Part shown: piece after piece, positions 48,508 through 56,665 of the stretch
Layout of the letters: each line of letters begins with the position of its first letter
Position numbering within the stretch: the stretch's first letter is position 1
IMG/VR virus record: IMGVR_UViG_3300049432_000156
Span: 1 to 64,000 of that record
Strand: one strand, 5' to 3'
Length of the DNA stretch: 64,000 nucleotides
DNA from: a virus
The notes under the pieces: model-generated
What the model was told of the DNA's origin: nothing
What the model saw: only the letters and a program-made list of their open reading frames with translations
Databases searched by the model: none
Position numbers and translations under genes: made by a program

Positions 48508-48594
48508 TCATGCGGCTTTCCGAGACATCAGCAAATCATAGAAACTGGACGGCTCGACTTTGCATAAGCCAAATTCGATTTTTGCCGCGATCAT
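48508..48594 (-). CDS. Micro-ORF near scaffold gene
   Basis: A 28 aa frame (MIAAKIEFGLCKVEPSSFYDLL and 6 more) between the scaffold-like gene and the 81 aa gene, with a weak GAAG upstream. Composition is ordinary, but only size and spacing support it. Confidence 0.35.
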   Translation of the reverse strand: MIAAKIEFGLCKVEPSSFYDLLMSRKAA

Positions 48595-48607
48595 TGCTTC
48601 ACATTCA

Positions 48608-48853
48608 TCAGTGATTCATCCAGCAAACAGATTTATCAAATGGCGGTGCGTTCTTCAGCAAAGCTTTGATCCGGTTGGCCGAAGGGCTGTCTTCCTTGAT
48701 GCCAATGTATATCCCGCCATTCGTGATGAAGCCGCAATCGGAAATCGCGATGATGTCAGCGTCATCGACCAGTGTTGGCGACGGCTTTGGCCGTGGAACC
48801 GACGCGATTCCGAGAAACGCCAAGATGTTTTTCAGGAATAAGAATCGGTTCAC
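48608..48853 (-). CDS. Small protein with hydrophobic N-terminus
   Basis: An 81 aa protein (MNRFLFLKNILAFLGIASVPRPKPS...). The first ~20 residues are hydrophobic and basic-led, like a signal or membrane anchor. Overlaps the next gene by four bases. No family recognised. Confidence 0.5.
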   Translation of the reverse strand: MNRFLFLKNILAFLGIASVPRPKPSPTLVDDADIIAISDCGFITNGGIYIGIKEDSPSANRIKALLKNAPPFDKSVCWMNH

Positions 48854-49131
48854 AACTCGATCCTATTGATGAACGGCCCGTCAGGGAAGAAGCTTTTCAG
48901 CACCTTCACGGTGGTCTCGAACTCGGCCGCTTCGCTGAGCTTTTCCTCGGCAGCGGCGGCATAGTTCGGATTGTCGTTGTCGGCCTTGGCCTTAGTCCGG
49001 AGTTCGATGGATTCCACCATTGCCATCTTCGCCCGCTTCTCAAGGCAGGTGAGCAGGTCGCCGGCTTCGGGTTTGAGGAACCAGTTGTTCAGCGCGTTGA
49101 CGCGGGCGGGTTCCAGTTCGATCAGGTTCAT
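48850..49131 (-). CDS. Small helical hypothetical protein
   Basis: A 93 aa protein, mainly helical (LEPARVNALNNWFLKPEAGDLLTCLEKRAKMA; AAEEKLSEAAEFETTVKVLKS). No family recognised; in the head operon. Confidence 0.55.
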   Translation of the reverse strand: MNLIELEPARVNALNNWFLKPEAGDLLTCLEKRAKMAMVESIELRTKAKADNDNPNYAAAAEEKLSEAAEFETTVKVLKSFFPDGPFINRIEL

Positions 49132-49132
49132 C

Positions 49133-49669
49133 TCAGTAGCCTAGCACGCGAATCCGTTCGCGGGTGGATTCGTTCCTGTATTCTCCGGTTTCCCAATCTT
49201 TCAGTAAATCTTCCACAATCAGCCGGTTGGACGGATGCAGCAATATCTTGTCCTTGTTCTTCGCATACCAATCGCAGACTTCAATCTTGCCGGTGATCGC
49301 GCGTCCAGCCCCGACCCAATCAGCGACCATCTCTCTAATGCAAATGACCGGCATCATGAGCGGTCTGTGGCGCGGTTCATCGGAGTCGGTCACAAGAAGG
49401 AAATGCTGCCAGTGGTGATCACAGGATTTCTGGTGATGATTCCATGCGTCATCGAATTGATTGGTCTCGACAGAATCGCGCGTCTTCCAGTCCCGCCTGC
49501 TGCCATCCTCGTTGTAGAACGATTGGGCGTATGGAAACCACTCTCGCGGTAAAAACTTCTGCCAGTCATGCTTGATTGCACGCCACCAGAGGCCGTAGCG
49601 CAAACAAGCCAGGCCGACGTACAGCTTGTGTTTGACCACGTATCGGAGGTAGGCGAGATGGCGTTTCAC
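49133..49669 (-). CDS. DUF5662-like His-rich protein
   Basis: A 178 aa protein with RLAYLRYVVKHKLYVG-type start and the His-rich segment DAWNHHQKSCDHHWQHFLL, then MPVICIREMVADWVGAGRA. This His-rich helix with conserved 'H-x3-NxH-xx-HHW' resembles DUF5662 family proteins in phages and bacteria; a metal-binding role is likely. It lies between the portal and head genes. Confidence 0.65.
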   Translation of the reverse strand: MKRHLAYLRYVVKHKLYVGLACLRYGLWWRAIKHDWQKFLPREWFPYAQSFYNEDGSRRDWKTRDSVETNQFDDAWNHHQKSCDHHWQHFLLVTDSDEPRHRPLMMPVICIREMVADWVGAGRAITGKIEVCDWYAKNKDKILLHPSNRLIVEDLLKDWETGEYRNESTRERIRVLGY

Positions 49670-52158
49670 GCTGGCACCATTGGCTGAGCTACTGGCTGCG
49701 GTTGTGGCGGCGGCTGTGCGCCCTGCATGGCGACTTGGAGCACCTGCATGAGCTTCTGGATCGCTTGGTCCTGCTCAGCGTCGTGTTGGCCGATGCCTTC
49801 AAATGCCTTCTGCACTCCGGCCTGCATTTGCGGAATGGCTTGGCCGAGTTGAGCCATCTGCTCCGCGAGCTGCGGAATGGCCTGCCCGCTCATCTGCGCG
49901 GCCTTGCCGAGTTCCTGGACCTGTTGCGCGATTTGTTGGAGTCCTTGCGCCAATGGCTGCGTCGCTGCCCCTACAGTTTCTTGCATTTCCTTTTCGAGCA
50001 CGGTCTTGAGTTGGGCTAACATGCCACCGACTTCTTCCTGGGCTTTGGCATTCTGCTCTTCCGCGCTCGCGCCGGGCATGGTTTCCAGCTTGAATTCCTT
50101 GAAGAAACCCCCGAGCGCGACCACCTGATTGATGAGCTTCACAGACTGCGCCGGGCCGATGGCTTGGAAGATCAGCGGGTTTGAAAAAACCACCTGGAGC
50201 AATTGCACCATCGCATTGGCAATCGCCACGTTGTTGATGCGGTCCCCTGAATCCCGCGTGCTGGAAAAGCTCTCATAGAGCAGCGCCGTCTTCGATCCCT
50301 TCACCAGAGTCTTCGTGTTCTTGCCGGCGTCACCTTCTTCTTCGACCGTGAACCCCAAATCTTCCAGGGTCTTCTTCACGTCTTCGGCAACGACCGTTTC
50401 AATCTGGGCGTACATCTCGTCTTCGCCGTAGGCCATGAGCGCGTCGTAAAGCTGCTTCTTCCAGGCCAGGTCCGCGTCATCGTCGTAGGACGCGGTGAAG
50501 TTGAGCCGGTTGGATGTCGAACTCTGGATGACCCGCGTTTCCTCGGCGGTCTGTTCGTGCGCCGCCGCCGCGCCGATCTCCTGCGATGACATGACCAGGA
50601 TGCGTTCCATCATATCCAGGAGCGTCCGGATGCCGTTCAGGATCGCCGTCGTGTCCAGGCGCGGGAAACTTACCGGGATGAACGCTTCCTTGATGTCCTT
50701 GCCGGCGAACGCTGCTGATTTTGCCGAGAACGGAATGAAGCTCATCTCGACGTAGAGCTTTTGCCCCAGGTTCTTGAGCTTGTCCATCGTGCCCTTGCCG
50801 ACAGCGTCCTCGTTGACGAATGCCGCGGCGATCAGGTTCTGTTTGATCGTAAGAATTTGCTGCGAGATGAGATTGCCGATGTGATCCTGGAACGGCAGGG
50901 TTTCAAGGACTAATGACGAGTTCAATTCCCGTTCCTCGTGCGCGTCGTATCCCCGGTAAACCACCGGGTTGTACGCCAGCGGCTCGGCGTAGATGACCGT
51001 GGATTCGTTGACGACCACGAACCGGAACCAGACCGGGTGCGGATAATCTCCAAAGCCGTATTTCTCGGGGACCAACTTCATGAAAAGCTGGGTCATCGTG
51101 ACGGCCTTGTCGGTCTCTTCGGCGGCATAGAACCCGGCGGCGGATTCCCGGTCCATCGCCCCGGCCCCAGCGGTCGGCGCATTGCCAGTGTTACCGCTCG
51201 TTGCATTCGGCGTGCGGTTCGCTTGATTCGGGAACTTGCAGACGCACGGGTACAGCGTCGAGAAGAACGTCGGGCTGTGCGTCATCCAATCCGTGCCGTA
51301 GGTGATCCTGTCCGTGTTCCAATAGGCGTCGTTGTCCTTCACGTCGCCATACCGCTGGACCTGCCAGTAGAAACCCCAGGAACAACCGGTGTCGGTGTTG
51401 AATGTGCCCAGCCGATAATTGAGATCCCACGCGACCCGGGACGGATGCGGCAGATTGTATCGAAGCCCTTCCTTGACGACTTTGGTTTCCTCTTTGCCGT
51501 CCTTGCCCTCATGGATTTGCTTCTCGGTGTGCCAGCATTCGGCCGGGAACATCAGGCAGGTGCCGTAGATGTTCTTGTTCAGAATCGCCTGGCGCATGAT
51601 CGAGACGTACCCGTATTGACTGGTCATTCCTTGGACCCGGTCGGTGATGATTTCGCAGCGCGTTTTGTTCTTCAGCGTAAGCCGGGCCGGTTCGTACTTG
51701 AACGTGGGATACACGTTCCGCTGATTGAAGATCGTGGCACTCCGGATGATCGCATACGCCTTGGCCACCGGAACCGTCACCTCGAAGAAGGCCGGCAGGT
51801 CGATTGTCTTCGTGACCTTCCCGTGCGCGTCGGTCTGTTCCCTGATCAGATGGGTCAACCCCCAGTCTTGGGATGCCTTCAGGACGCCGGCATCGTCCAT
51901 CTTGGCGGACAGAAGGGATTTCGCGAGAGTCGGAGAAATTTGTTTAAAAGGTGCGTCGAATGCTTGATCGATTGCCCACCAGTGCCGGCTCTCGCGCAGA
52001 CTTTTACTGATTCCTTCGCCGATCCTGGACTTGATCAGGTTGATGAGCGCCCTGGTCTTTTCGTCCTTGGCCAACGCCGCCTCGTCTTGCGTGAACTTCT
52101 TTTTCAAGGCTTCGACGGTCACGCCGTGAGCTTTAAGAACTTGGGGGTCGAGACTCAT
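49666..52158 (-). CDS. Portal protein
   Basis: An 830 aa protein, long for a portal, as in some podoviruses. Mixed wing/stem region (e.g. NLISQQILTIKQNLIAAAFVNED; LLDMMERILVMSSQEIGAAAAHEQTAEE, a typical portal stem helix) and a C-terminal coiled coil of Gln/Ala repeats (LAQGLQQIAQQVQELGKAAQM) like a barrel. Coupled by ATGA to the DUF5662 and upstream genes. Family identity is by position and these features; a start at 52158 fits the ATGA overlap. Confidence 0.75.
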   Translation of the reverse strand: MSLDPQVLKAHGVTVEALKKKFTQDEAALAKDEKTRALINLIKSRIGEGISKSLRESRHWWAIDQAFDAPFKQISPTLAKSLLSAKMDDAGVLKASQDWGLTHLIREQTDAHGKVTKTIDLPAFFEVTVPVAKAYAIIRSATIFNQRNVYPTFKYEPARLTLKNKTRCEIITDRVQGMTSQYGYVSIMRQAILNKNIYGTCLMFPAECWHTEKQIHEGKDGKEETKVVKEGLRYNLPHPSRVAWDLNYRLGTFNTDTGCSWGFYWQVQRYGDVKDNDAYWNTDRITYGTDWMTHSPTFFSTLYPCVCKFPNQANRTPNATSGNTGNAPTAGAGAMDRESAAGFYAAEETDKAVTMTQLFMKLVPEKYGFGDYPHPVWFRFVVVNESTVIYAEPLAYNPVVYRGYDAHEERELNSSLVLETLPFQDHIGNLISQQILTIKQNLIAAAFVNEDAVGKGTMDKLKNLGQKLYVEMSFIPFSAKSAAFAGKDIKEAFIPVSFPRLDTTAILNGIRTLLDMMERILVMSSQEIGAAAAHEQTAEETRVIQSSTSNRLNFTASYDDDADLAWKKQLYDALMAYGEDEMYAQIETVVAEDVKKTLEDLGFTVEEEGDAGKNTKTLVKGSKTALLYESFSSTRDSGDRINNVAIANAMVQLLQVVFSNPLIFQAIGPAQSVKLINQVVALGGFFKEFKLETMPGASAEEQNAKAQEEVGGMLAQLKTVLEKEMQETVGAATQPLAQGLQQIAQQVQELGKAAQMSGQAIPQLAEQMAQLGQAIPQMQAGVQKAFEGIGQHDAEQDQAIQKLMQVLQVAMQGAQPPPQPQPVAQPMVPA

Positions 52159-52454
52159 TCGCTTAGAATCATCTTGCCCTTGAGCAGTGCCTGGTAACGC
52201 CGGTTGTCATTCTGCTTTTTGAGATCGCGTTCAGCGACTTTCGCGTAGAGTTTGATGACGCAAATTACCGGCCTCGTGATTCCGTGGCAATCAATCGTTT
52301 GCGGCAGGGTTTCGACAATGTCGCACAGGCTGTACACCGTCCCGTTCGCGCTGCTCTTGAGCTTCAGGTTCTTCCCGGCAATGACGAAGGCGTAGGTGTA
52401 ATCTTCTTTCGGTCCCTGCCGCTGGATTTTGACGAGAATGTTCCGGCGCGGCAT
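52155..52454 (-). CDS. Small hypothetical protein
   Basis: A 99 aa basic beta-rich protein (MPRRNILVKIQRQGPKEDYTYAFVIAGKNLK). Overlaps both neighbours by few bases. Possibly a head-completion or portal cofactor; no family recognised. Confidence 0.55.
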   Translation of the reverse strand: MPRRNILVKIQRQGPKEDYTYAFVIAGKNLKLKSSANGTVYSLCDIVETLPQTIDCHGITRPVICVIKLYAKVAERDLKKQNDNRRYQALLKGKMILSE

Positions 52455-52798
52455 CAGGAATACCGGAGGGCCTTCGACGGTTTCTTCGGCGCTTCTTCGG
52501 CGGGTTCCTCTTCAGCGTCTTCGTCATCCTCGGCCCCGCCATCAGCCGGGGCGAAGTCGTCCATGCTCAGAACGTCGAATTCCAGACGTTCGCCATATTC
52601 GTCGACCGACATGCCCTTCACCCGGAGCCGCACGGTAGCGGTGTAAACATCATCCAGCTCGCATTCGTGGTCGCCCTTGACCTTGGCAACGTTCCCGTCG
52701 CGCAACGTCAGATCGGGGAACCACTCTTTCTTCTCAGCACTCTCGCCTTCCGGCAACGTCATCGGCGATTCTTTGTCGGTGTAGCCAAGATCGGCCAT
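52454..52798 (-). CDS. Acidic-tailed hypothetical protein
   Basis: A 114 aa protein with a beta-rich centre (FPDLTLRDGNVAKVKGDHECELDDVYTATVRLRVKG) and an acidic tail (DFAPADGGAEDDEDAEEEPAEEA). First gene of the minus virion operon after the GIY-YIG gene. No family recognised. Confidence 0.55.
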   Translation of the reverse strand: MADLGYTDKESPMTLPEGESAEKKEWFPDLTLRDGNVAKVKGDHECELDDVYTATVRLRVKGMSVDEYGERLEFDVLSMDDFAPADGGAEDDEDAEEEPAEEAPKKPSKALRYS

Positions 52799-52829
52799 GC
52801 CGCGAACGTCCTACCGTTCACGATGGGCG

Positions 52830-53624
52830 TCAATGAGATTCTAGATGCCTGATGCGAGCTTCGCACTGGCGTCTCTGTCGCTGAGAGATGACAAGTTTGG
52901 CGCGAGTCTCAGCGGAAAGAGTTCTTCCCAATTTCGCTGCTCGCATTTTTGCGACGGTTTCCGGGCCGTGCTTTTTGCCAAAGAACCCGTTCTTATCGCC
53001 CTTGTTTGCGATGCTCATTCTGGCGCGAGTCTCATCAGAAGGCGGCTTTCTGTTCTTTCCAGCTATCCTCATGTTTTCCCGGGCCGTGTCTGACATTTTT
53101 CTGCCAAGGTTTATTTTTCTTAGAAGTTCTCGAACACGTGGACGCATCGGATTTCCGGGCTTCCCTTTTCTCGCCACGCTCAGTTTAGCTATAGTCTCCG
53201 GGGTGACACTATGCCCCATCAACTTTGCGCGAATCCTGGATCGCATTTCTGGTGTGCGCGGCTTTCCAAATAGTGGATTGTCTTCTCCGGAGCCAAGCCC
53301 CTCGCCTCCGGGAGTTGCATTCGTCAGATCACACCCTTCTTCCCTGAAGAATATGATATAGGCAGCTTCTGCCGCCTGCCAATCATGGACACAAACCTTG
53401 TCGATGATTTGAAGAATTGGACGCAATCCTTTCGCGACGAGGGATCGAATCCAACGCGCTCTGTAGGTATTTTCGGATGCGCTCGTTCTGATGTGCAGTC
53501 CAAGTCTAGCCGCAGGTTTGTCGGTTTTTCCGATGTACCGAATTTCCCGCGTTCGCGGATCAACCAGAGCATAGATAAAAGTTGTCGGGGCGTCCTTTTT
53601 AGCGATAGGTTCTATGGCAGACAT
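52830..53624 (-). CDS. GIY-YIG homing endonuclease
   Basis: A 264 aa protein. FIYALVDPRTREIRYIGKTDKP holds the (G/F)IY...YIG motif; RLGLHIRTS and AEAAYIIFFREEG carry catalytic Arg and Glu. The C-terminal half has NUMOD3-type repeats (GKPRTPEMRSRIRAKLMG; GKPGNPMRPRVRELLRK; GDKNGFFGKKHGPETVAKMRA) plus HTH-like NPMRPRVRELLRK. Sits between TerL (+) and the portal operon (-), with a hairpin-leader in front. Site-specific DNA cleaver by family. Confidence 0.9.
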   Translation of the reverse strand: MSAIEPIAKKDAPTTFIYALVDPRTREIRYIGKTDKPAARLGLHIRTSASENTYRARWIRSLVAKGLRPILQIIDKVCVHDWQAAEAAYIIFFREEGCDLTNATPGGEGLGSGEDNPLFGKPRTPEMRSRIRAKLMGHSVTPETIAKLSVARKGKPGNPMRPRVRELLRKINLGRKMSDTARENMRIAGKNRKPPSDETRARMSIANKGDKNGFFGKKHGPETVAKMRAAKLGRTLSAETRAKLVISQRQRRQCEARIRHLESH

Positions 53625-53690
53625 GCGTTGGTCTTTCAGGTTTCAACGTTTTGTTAGCGGCGGATGCCGGAGTCGCGTCCAGCATCCGCC
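53625..53690 (-). promoter_or_regulatory. Hairpin plus conserved leader of GIY-YIG gene
   Basis: On the minus strand, GGCGGATGC and GCATCCGCC (53690-53682 and 53667-53659) form a perfect 9 bp stem, followed by CCGCTAACAAAACGTTGAAA and a CCTGAAAGACCAACGC segment, then ATG 53624. AACGTTGAAA...GACCAACGC is shared with the HNH leader at 37.9 kb. On the plus strand the same stem contains the terminase ATG (53664-53666). Confidence 0.65.
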
Positions 53691-55247
53691 GTGATTGTTC
53701 ACACCATCGCTTCTGATGACAAGCTCAAACCACTCGTGATTGATCCAGCAACAGGAACTTGGTGCCCCGACCTCGCCCCGAAACAGGCGTTCCTGTTCAA
53801 CTCGTACTTCAAATTTATTCTCGCTAGCGGTCCCGTGCGCAGCGGGAAAACCATTGCATGTGCCCATCGCATCCTTAGACACGCGTGGGAGACGGAGAGC
53901 GCACGAATCGGCATCTTCGCGCGCACCGTGAAGTCAGCGTTTGCTGGCGGTGTTTGGTCTGACCTCGTCGAACTGGTTCTTCCAATCTGGCTCAAGGCCA
54001 ACATGGGGATGCGGATTACGAAGGGACCGAAGGTGGATGGCTCGACACGCCTGCATCACCTTCGATTGAGCAACATGTACGGCGGTGAATCAGAGATTCA
54101 ACTTCGCTCACTTGATTTCGATGGCGATATTGAAAGCGTGATTAAATCGGCGCGTTTTTCTTGCTTTTGGTTCAGTGAGTTGTCGAATTTCAAGAGCAGG
54201 ATCGTCTTTGATACGACCACTGAACGACTAAGGATGCCTCATTTGCGCGAGGACGCGCATCTCTGGATTTCGGACACAAATCCGGCCGATGAGGGAGAAA
54301 AATTTTGGGCGTACAAATTGTTCTACACCGAACGCCTCGCCGAAGACCATCCTTTTCCTGACTATCAGAAAAAATTTCAAGTCGTGTCTTTCGATTTGTC
54401 GGACAACGTCTGGCTTACTGAATCGGAGCGCAACGAAATCTTCGCCCGCTACGCGCACGACGAGGATCGGCGGAACCGTTACTGTTACGGCAAGTGGACG
54501 ACGCGGACGGAGGAAGGATTATTCAGCGACGTCTTCATGGGCGACACGCACGTTCTTGGGAACGCATCGGCATTCGAGGAGGGCGACTGGGAAGTGATTT
54601 TGCCGACGGAGACCTGCGCGGCGCTGGTGACGGGCTGGGACATTGGCACGTCGAAGAACCACAGCGCGCACATCATCGAACGGATCGGAGCGCCCGGGGA
54701 CAAGAACAGCGTGTTCAACGTGCTGGACGAGGCGGTGTCAGTCGGGGTGATGATCACGATTGAAGATTTCGTGGAAGTGATGCTCGAACGCTGGGAATTC
54801 TGGATGAAGTACATTCGGGAGAACTGCCACGACAAAGCGGTGGAGGCCCGGCATTGGAGCGACACATCGGCCTTCAACACTTTCCGCGCGGCATTGGGCG
54901 GGTTCGATCACACCGTTGTCGCGATGGCGTCGGACGGGAAGTTTTTTTTGAGCGGTGCCCCAAAGTCGCGCGGAAGCGTATTTAAGAGGGTCGATCTCGT
55001 GCGTCGGCTCCTCTTTCAGAACCGGTTGTTCGTTTCCGCGCGCTGCACCGAGACGATCAAAATGCTGGGATCGCTCAAGGCTGGGAAGACGAAGATGGAA
55101 CCGGTTGACCGCGGCACGGGGATGATCCACGTCTTCGATTCCTTGAGTTATGCGCTCTCGTCTGAGCTTGTAAACGAGTTAGCGGAGACTTGGAGCAACA
55201 CGCAAAGCATCGGCCGAGTCGATGGGCTGGTGTCGCTCCGACTCTAA
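53664..55247 (+). CDS. Terminase large subunit
   Basis: A 527 aa packaging motor. Walker A GPVRSGKT at 56-63; Walker B/catalytic Glu in RFSCFWFSELSNF (about 160-175); coupling and nuclease parts follow, with Asp in TGWDIGTSK (~325) and a C-terminal VFDSLSYALS motif (~493) as nuclease metal sites. By family it cuts concatemers and pumps DNA into the procapsid. It runs opposite to the rest of the virion genes. The start codon sits in a stem-loop. Confidence 0.88.
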   Translation: MPESRPASAVIVHTIASDDKLKPLVIDPATGTWCPDLAPKQAFLFNSYFKFILASGPVRSGKTIACAHRILRHAWETESARIGIFARTVKSAFAGGVWSDLVELVLPIWLKANMGMRITKGPKVDGSTRLHHLRLSNMYGGESEIQLRSLDFDGDIESVIKSARFSCFWFSELSNFKSRIVFDTTTERLRMPHLREDAHLWISDTNPADEGEKFWAYKLFYTERLAEDHPFPDYQKKFQVVSFDLSDNVWLTESERNEIFARYAHDEDRRNRYCYGKWTTRTEEGLFSDVFMGDTHVLGNASAFEEGDWEVILPTETCAALVTGWDIGTSKNHSAHIIERIGAPGDKNSVFNVLDEAVSVGVMITIEDFVEVMLERWEFWMKYIRENCHDKAVEARHWSDTSAFNTFRAALGGFDHTVVAMASDGKFFLSGAPKSRGSVFKRVDLVRRLLFQNRLFVSARCTETIKMLGSLKAGKTKMEPVDRGTGMIHVFDSLSYALSSELVNELAETWSNTQSIGRVDGLVSLRL

Positions 55248-55251
55248 AATT

Positions 55252-55407
55252 ATGGACCTGACCGCGCCCAAGCCCAAGCCCGCACCCGACTCCGTGTTCC
55301 GCTTCACGACGAACGAAGAATGGCGCAAGGCCGTCCTAAAAAATCCCGCGCGCGGTTTGCCCACAAGGGCGCCAGACAGGCGGTGTCGTAAGTCCGTTAG
55401 CCGTTGA
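55252..55407 (+). CDS. Small basic protein after TerL
   Basis: A 51 aa Pro/Arg/Lys-rich ORF (MDLTAPKPKPAPDSVFRFTTNEEWRKAVL...), four bases after the terminase stop. N-terminal half Pro-rich, C-terminal half basic helix. Could be a TerL partner; weak support. Confidence 0.4.
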   Translation: MDLTAPKPKPAPDSVFRFTTNEEWRKAVLKNPARGLPTRAPDRRCRKSVSR

Positions 55408-55491
55408 AGCCGGCGAGCGAAAACGAAACGGTTGCCCACCGACTCCGCACAGGAACCGCCTGCTTAACCCAGCCCGCGCGCGGAAAGTAAA

Positions 55492-55561
55492 TTGCATCAG
55501 CGCCATCGTCCGCCGTCCGATGGACCGCCCGGCCATTTTGGTTGCCAGTGCGCTGATGCAA
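55492..55561. repeat. 12 bp perfect inverted repeat
   Basis: TTGCATCAGCGC (55492-55503) and GCGCTGATGCAA (55550-55561) are exact reverse complements around 46 nt which include the further pair CCATCG/CGATGG (55503-55508 and 55518-55523). No ORF on either strand looks real here. It sits at the convergent junction between the TerL unit and the minus operon, so it may end transcription or be a structured RNA. Confidence 0.55.
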
Positions 55562-55562
55562 A

Positions 55563-55745
55563 TCACACCGACTTCGTCGGGTTGAGCGCAAAATCGTGAG
55601 CTTTTAGAAACGCGACTTCGCCTGGTTGCAGCCAGAGTTGGCGAATATGATACCAGATTTGGTCGCTGCATTTCTGCTCATAAACTCGATTCCTGAGCGC
55701 ACGCACTTCCGCCTCGGTGAGACCTAAGTAAGTTGGCTCATCCAT
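55563..55745 (-). CDS. Small hypothetical protein
   Basis: A 60 aa protein (MDEPTYLGLTEAEVRALRNRVY...) with plausible helices and an upstream AAGAAA. Last gene of the minus unit. No family recognised. Confidence 0.5.
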   Translation of the reverse strand: MDEPTYLGLTEAEVRALRNRVYEQKCSDQIWYHIRQLWLQPGEVAFLKAHDFALNPTKSV

Positions 55746-55853
55746 TTTCTTACCGTGTCACCCGTTCGCACGTCGCGCGGCGAATCGGCTCTTTGGCAAC
55801 TGCTGTCGTGTGTCGTTCGTTCAGCCTGAAACCGCCGATTGCACGGTAAGAAA
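55746..55853. repeat. 12 bp perfect inverted repeat within small ORF
   Basis: TTTCTTACCGTG (55746-55757) and CACGGTAAGAAA (55842-55853) are exact reverse complements spanning the 35 aa ORF. One arm contains that ORF's stop and RBS of the next gene, the other its start region. Possible translational control or mobile element end. Confidence 0.45.
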
Positions 55854-55857
55854 TCAC
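55750..55857 (-). CDS. Micro-ORF with GTG overlap
   Basis: A 35 aa frame (VISYRAIGGFRLNERHTTAV...) from GTG 55857, whose GTGA overlaps the stop of the upstream 58 aa gene, and ending four bases before ATG 55745. It is not in default ORF calls because of its size. Confidence 0.4.
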   Translation of the reverse strand: MISYRAIGGFRLNERHTTAVAKEPIRRATCERVTR

Positions 55858-56030
55858 ACGTCGGGCTTCGCGTATGGCTGTGAGAATACGTCTTTCTGCC
55901 GGCGCTGAAATTCCGCTTCCTCAGTCTCGCTCAATTCCCCGCGTGCTTTCGCCTGACTGATCCACTTCGGTATCGCCCCTGCAAGCCACTCAAGAGTTTG
56001 AAGAGCTAATGCGATTTCTGCTGGTGTCAT
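55854..56030 (-). CDS. Small protein coupled to lipoprotein
   Basis: A 58 aa protein (MTPAEIALALQTLEWLAGAI...) with helical N-terminal half and acidic C-terminal half (GELSETEEAEFQRRQ). ATG 56030 overlaps the stop of the lipoprotein gene. The N-terminal segment is mildly hydrophobic. No family recognised. Confidence 0.55.
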   Translation of the reverse strand: MTPAEIALALQTLEWLAGAIPKWISQAKARGELSETEEAEFQRRQKDVFSQPYAKPDV

Positions 56031-56503
56031 GGGGTTCCTTTCGTTGCGGCGGCAATCTCTGCGAGGTTTGTTATCGCGCTGTTGACCAGCGATTGCAAAG
56101 CGGCCAGTGCGTTCCGAAGCGTCGTCGCATCAGCCGCGCTTCGGCTCTTCTGATAAGCGGTTTTGCTGTCCGTGAGCGCGTTGAGCGCCTTCGGTCCATC
56201 GCGCCGGATTTGTTCAACGGCGACATGGATTTTTGGATTGAGCCGCATCAGAGAATCCTGGTTTTGTTTTTCGAGCCGCATCGCCGCATCGAAAAGGCCA
56301 AGAGCCGTTTCACGGATACTCTCCACGCTTATGACTAAAGGATCGCCCGGAGCCGATGCGTCATAAACTCCCGTCGTGTTGGTTCCGGTTGGCGGCGAGT
56401 ACGTGCCCTTCCCAGCCGCACACCCGCCGCAGCCCACGAACGTCAGGACACACACCGTCCATAAGCCGATCGCCACCGTCAACGGATTCAGGAATCGATT
56501 CAT
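56027..56503 (-). CDS. Putative lipoprotein in lysis region
   Basis: A 158 aa protein with signal peptide VAIGLWTVCVLTFVGCGGCAAG, where TFVGC is a lipobox-like site. Mature part is helical (RETALGLFDAAMRLEKQNQDSL; TDSKTAYQKSRSAADATTLR). Could be an outer-membrane spanin-type or host-interaction lipoprotein; placed near small membrane-protein genes. Confidence 0.6.
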   Translation of the reverse strand: MNRFLNPLTVAIGLWTVCVLTFVGCGGCAAGKGTYSPPTGTNTTGVYDASAPGDPLVISVESIRETALGLFDAAMRLEKQNQDSLMRLNPKIHVAVEQIRRDGPKALNALTDSKTAYQKSRSAADATTLRNALAALQSLVNSAITNLAEIAAATKGTP

Positions 56504-56506
56504 GGA

Positions 56507-56665
56507 TCAAGTGTGCGCTTGCTGGTTGTTTGAAGTCAATCCGGCTTTGGCCGCGCGGCGGCGACGGTAAACGGTCGGGCGCAGCATCAGGATAGCCAAT
56601 AACTTCCCGCTGTGCCGCAGCACGTTCTCGCGGCTCTGCGTGTCGTGCATGGCTTTGACGTTCAC
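56507..56665 (-). CDS. Small basic protein between kinase and lipoprotein
   Basis: A 52 aa protein from GTG 56665 (GTGA overlap with the kinase stop): VNVKAMHDTQSRENVLRHSG, then LLAILMLRPTVYRRRRAAKAG. A short hydrophobic stretch and an Arg cluster suggest membrane association. Found by overlap rule and composition. Confidence 0.5.
   Translation of the reverse strand: MNVKAMHDTQSRENVLRHSGKLLAILMLRPTVYRRRRAAKAGLTSNNQQAHT

Noticed and set aside
50938-52197. 419 aa plus-strand frame opposite the portal
   Set aside because: Wholly antisense to the portal gene, Arg/Val/Gly-rich like antisense frames.
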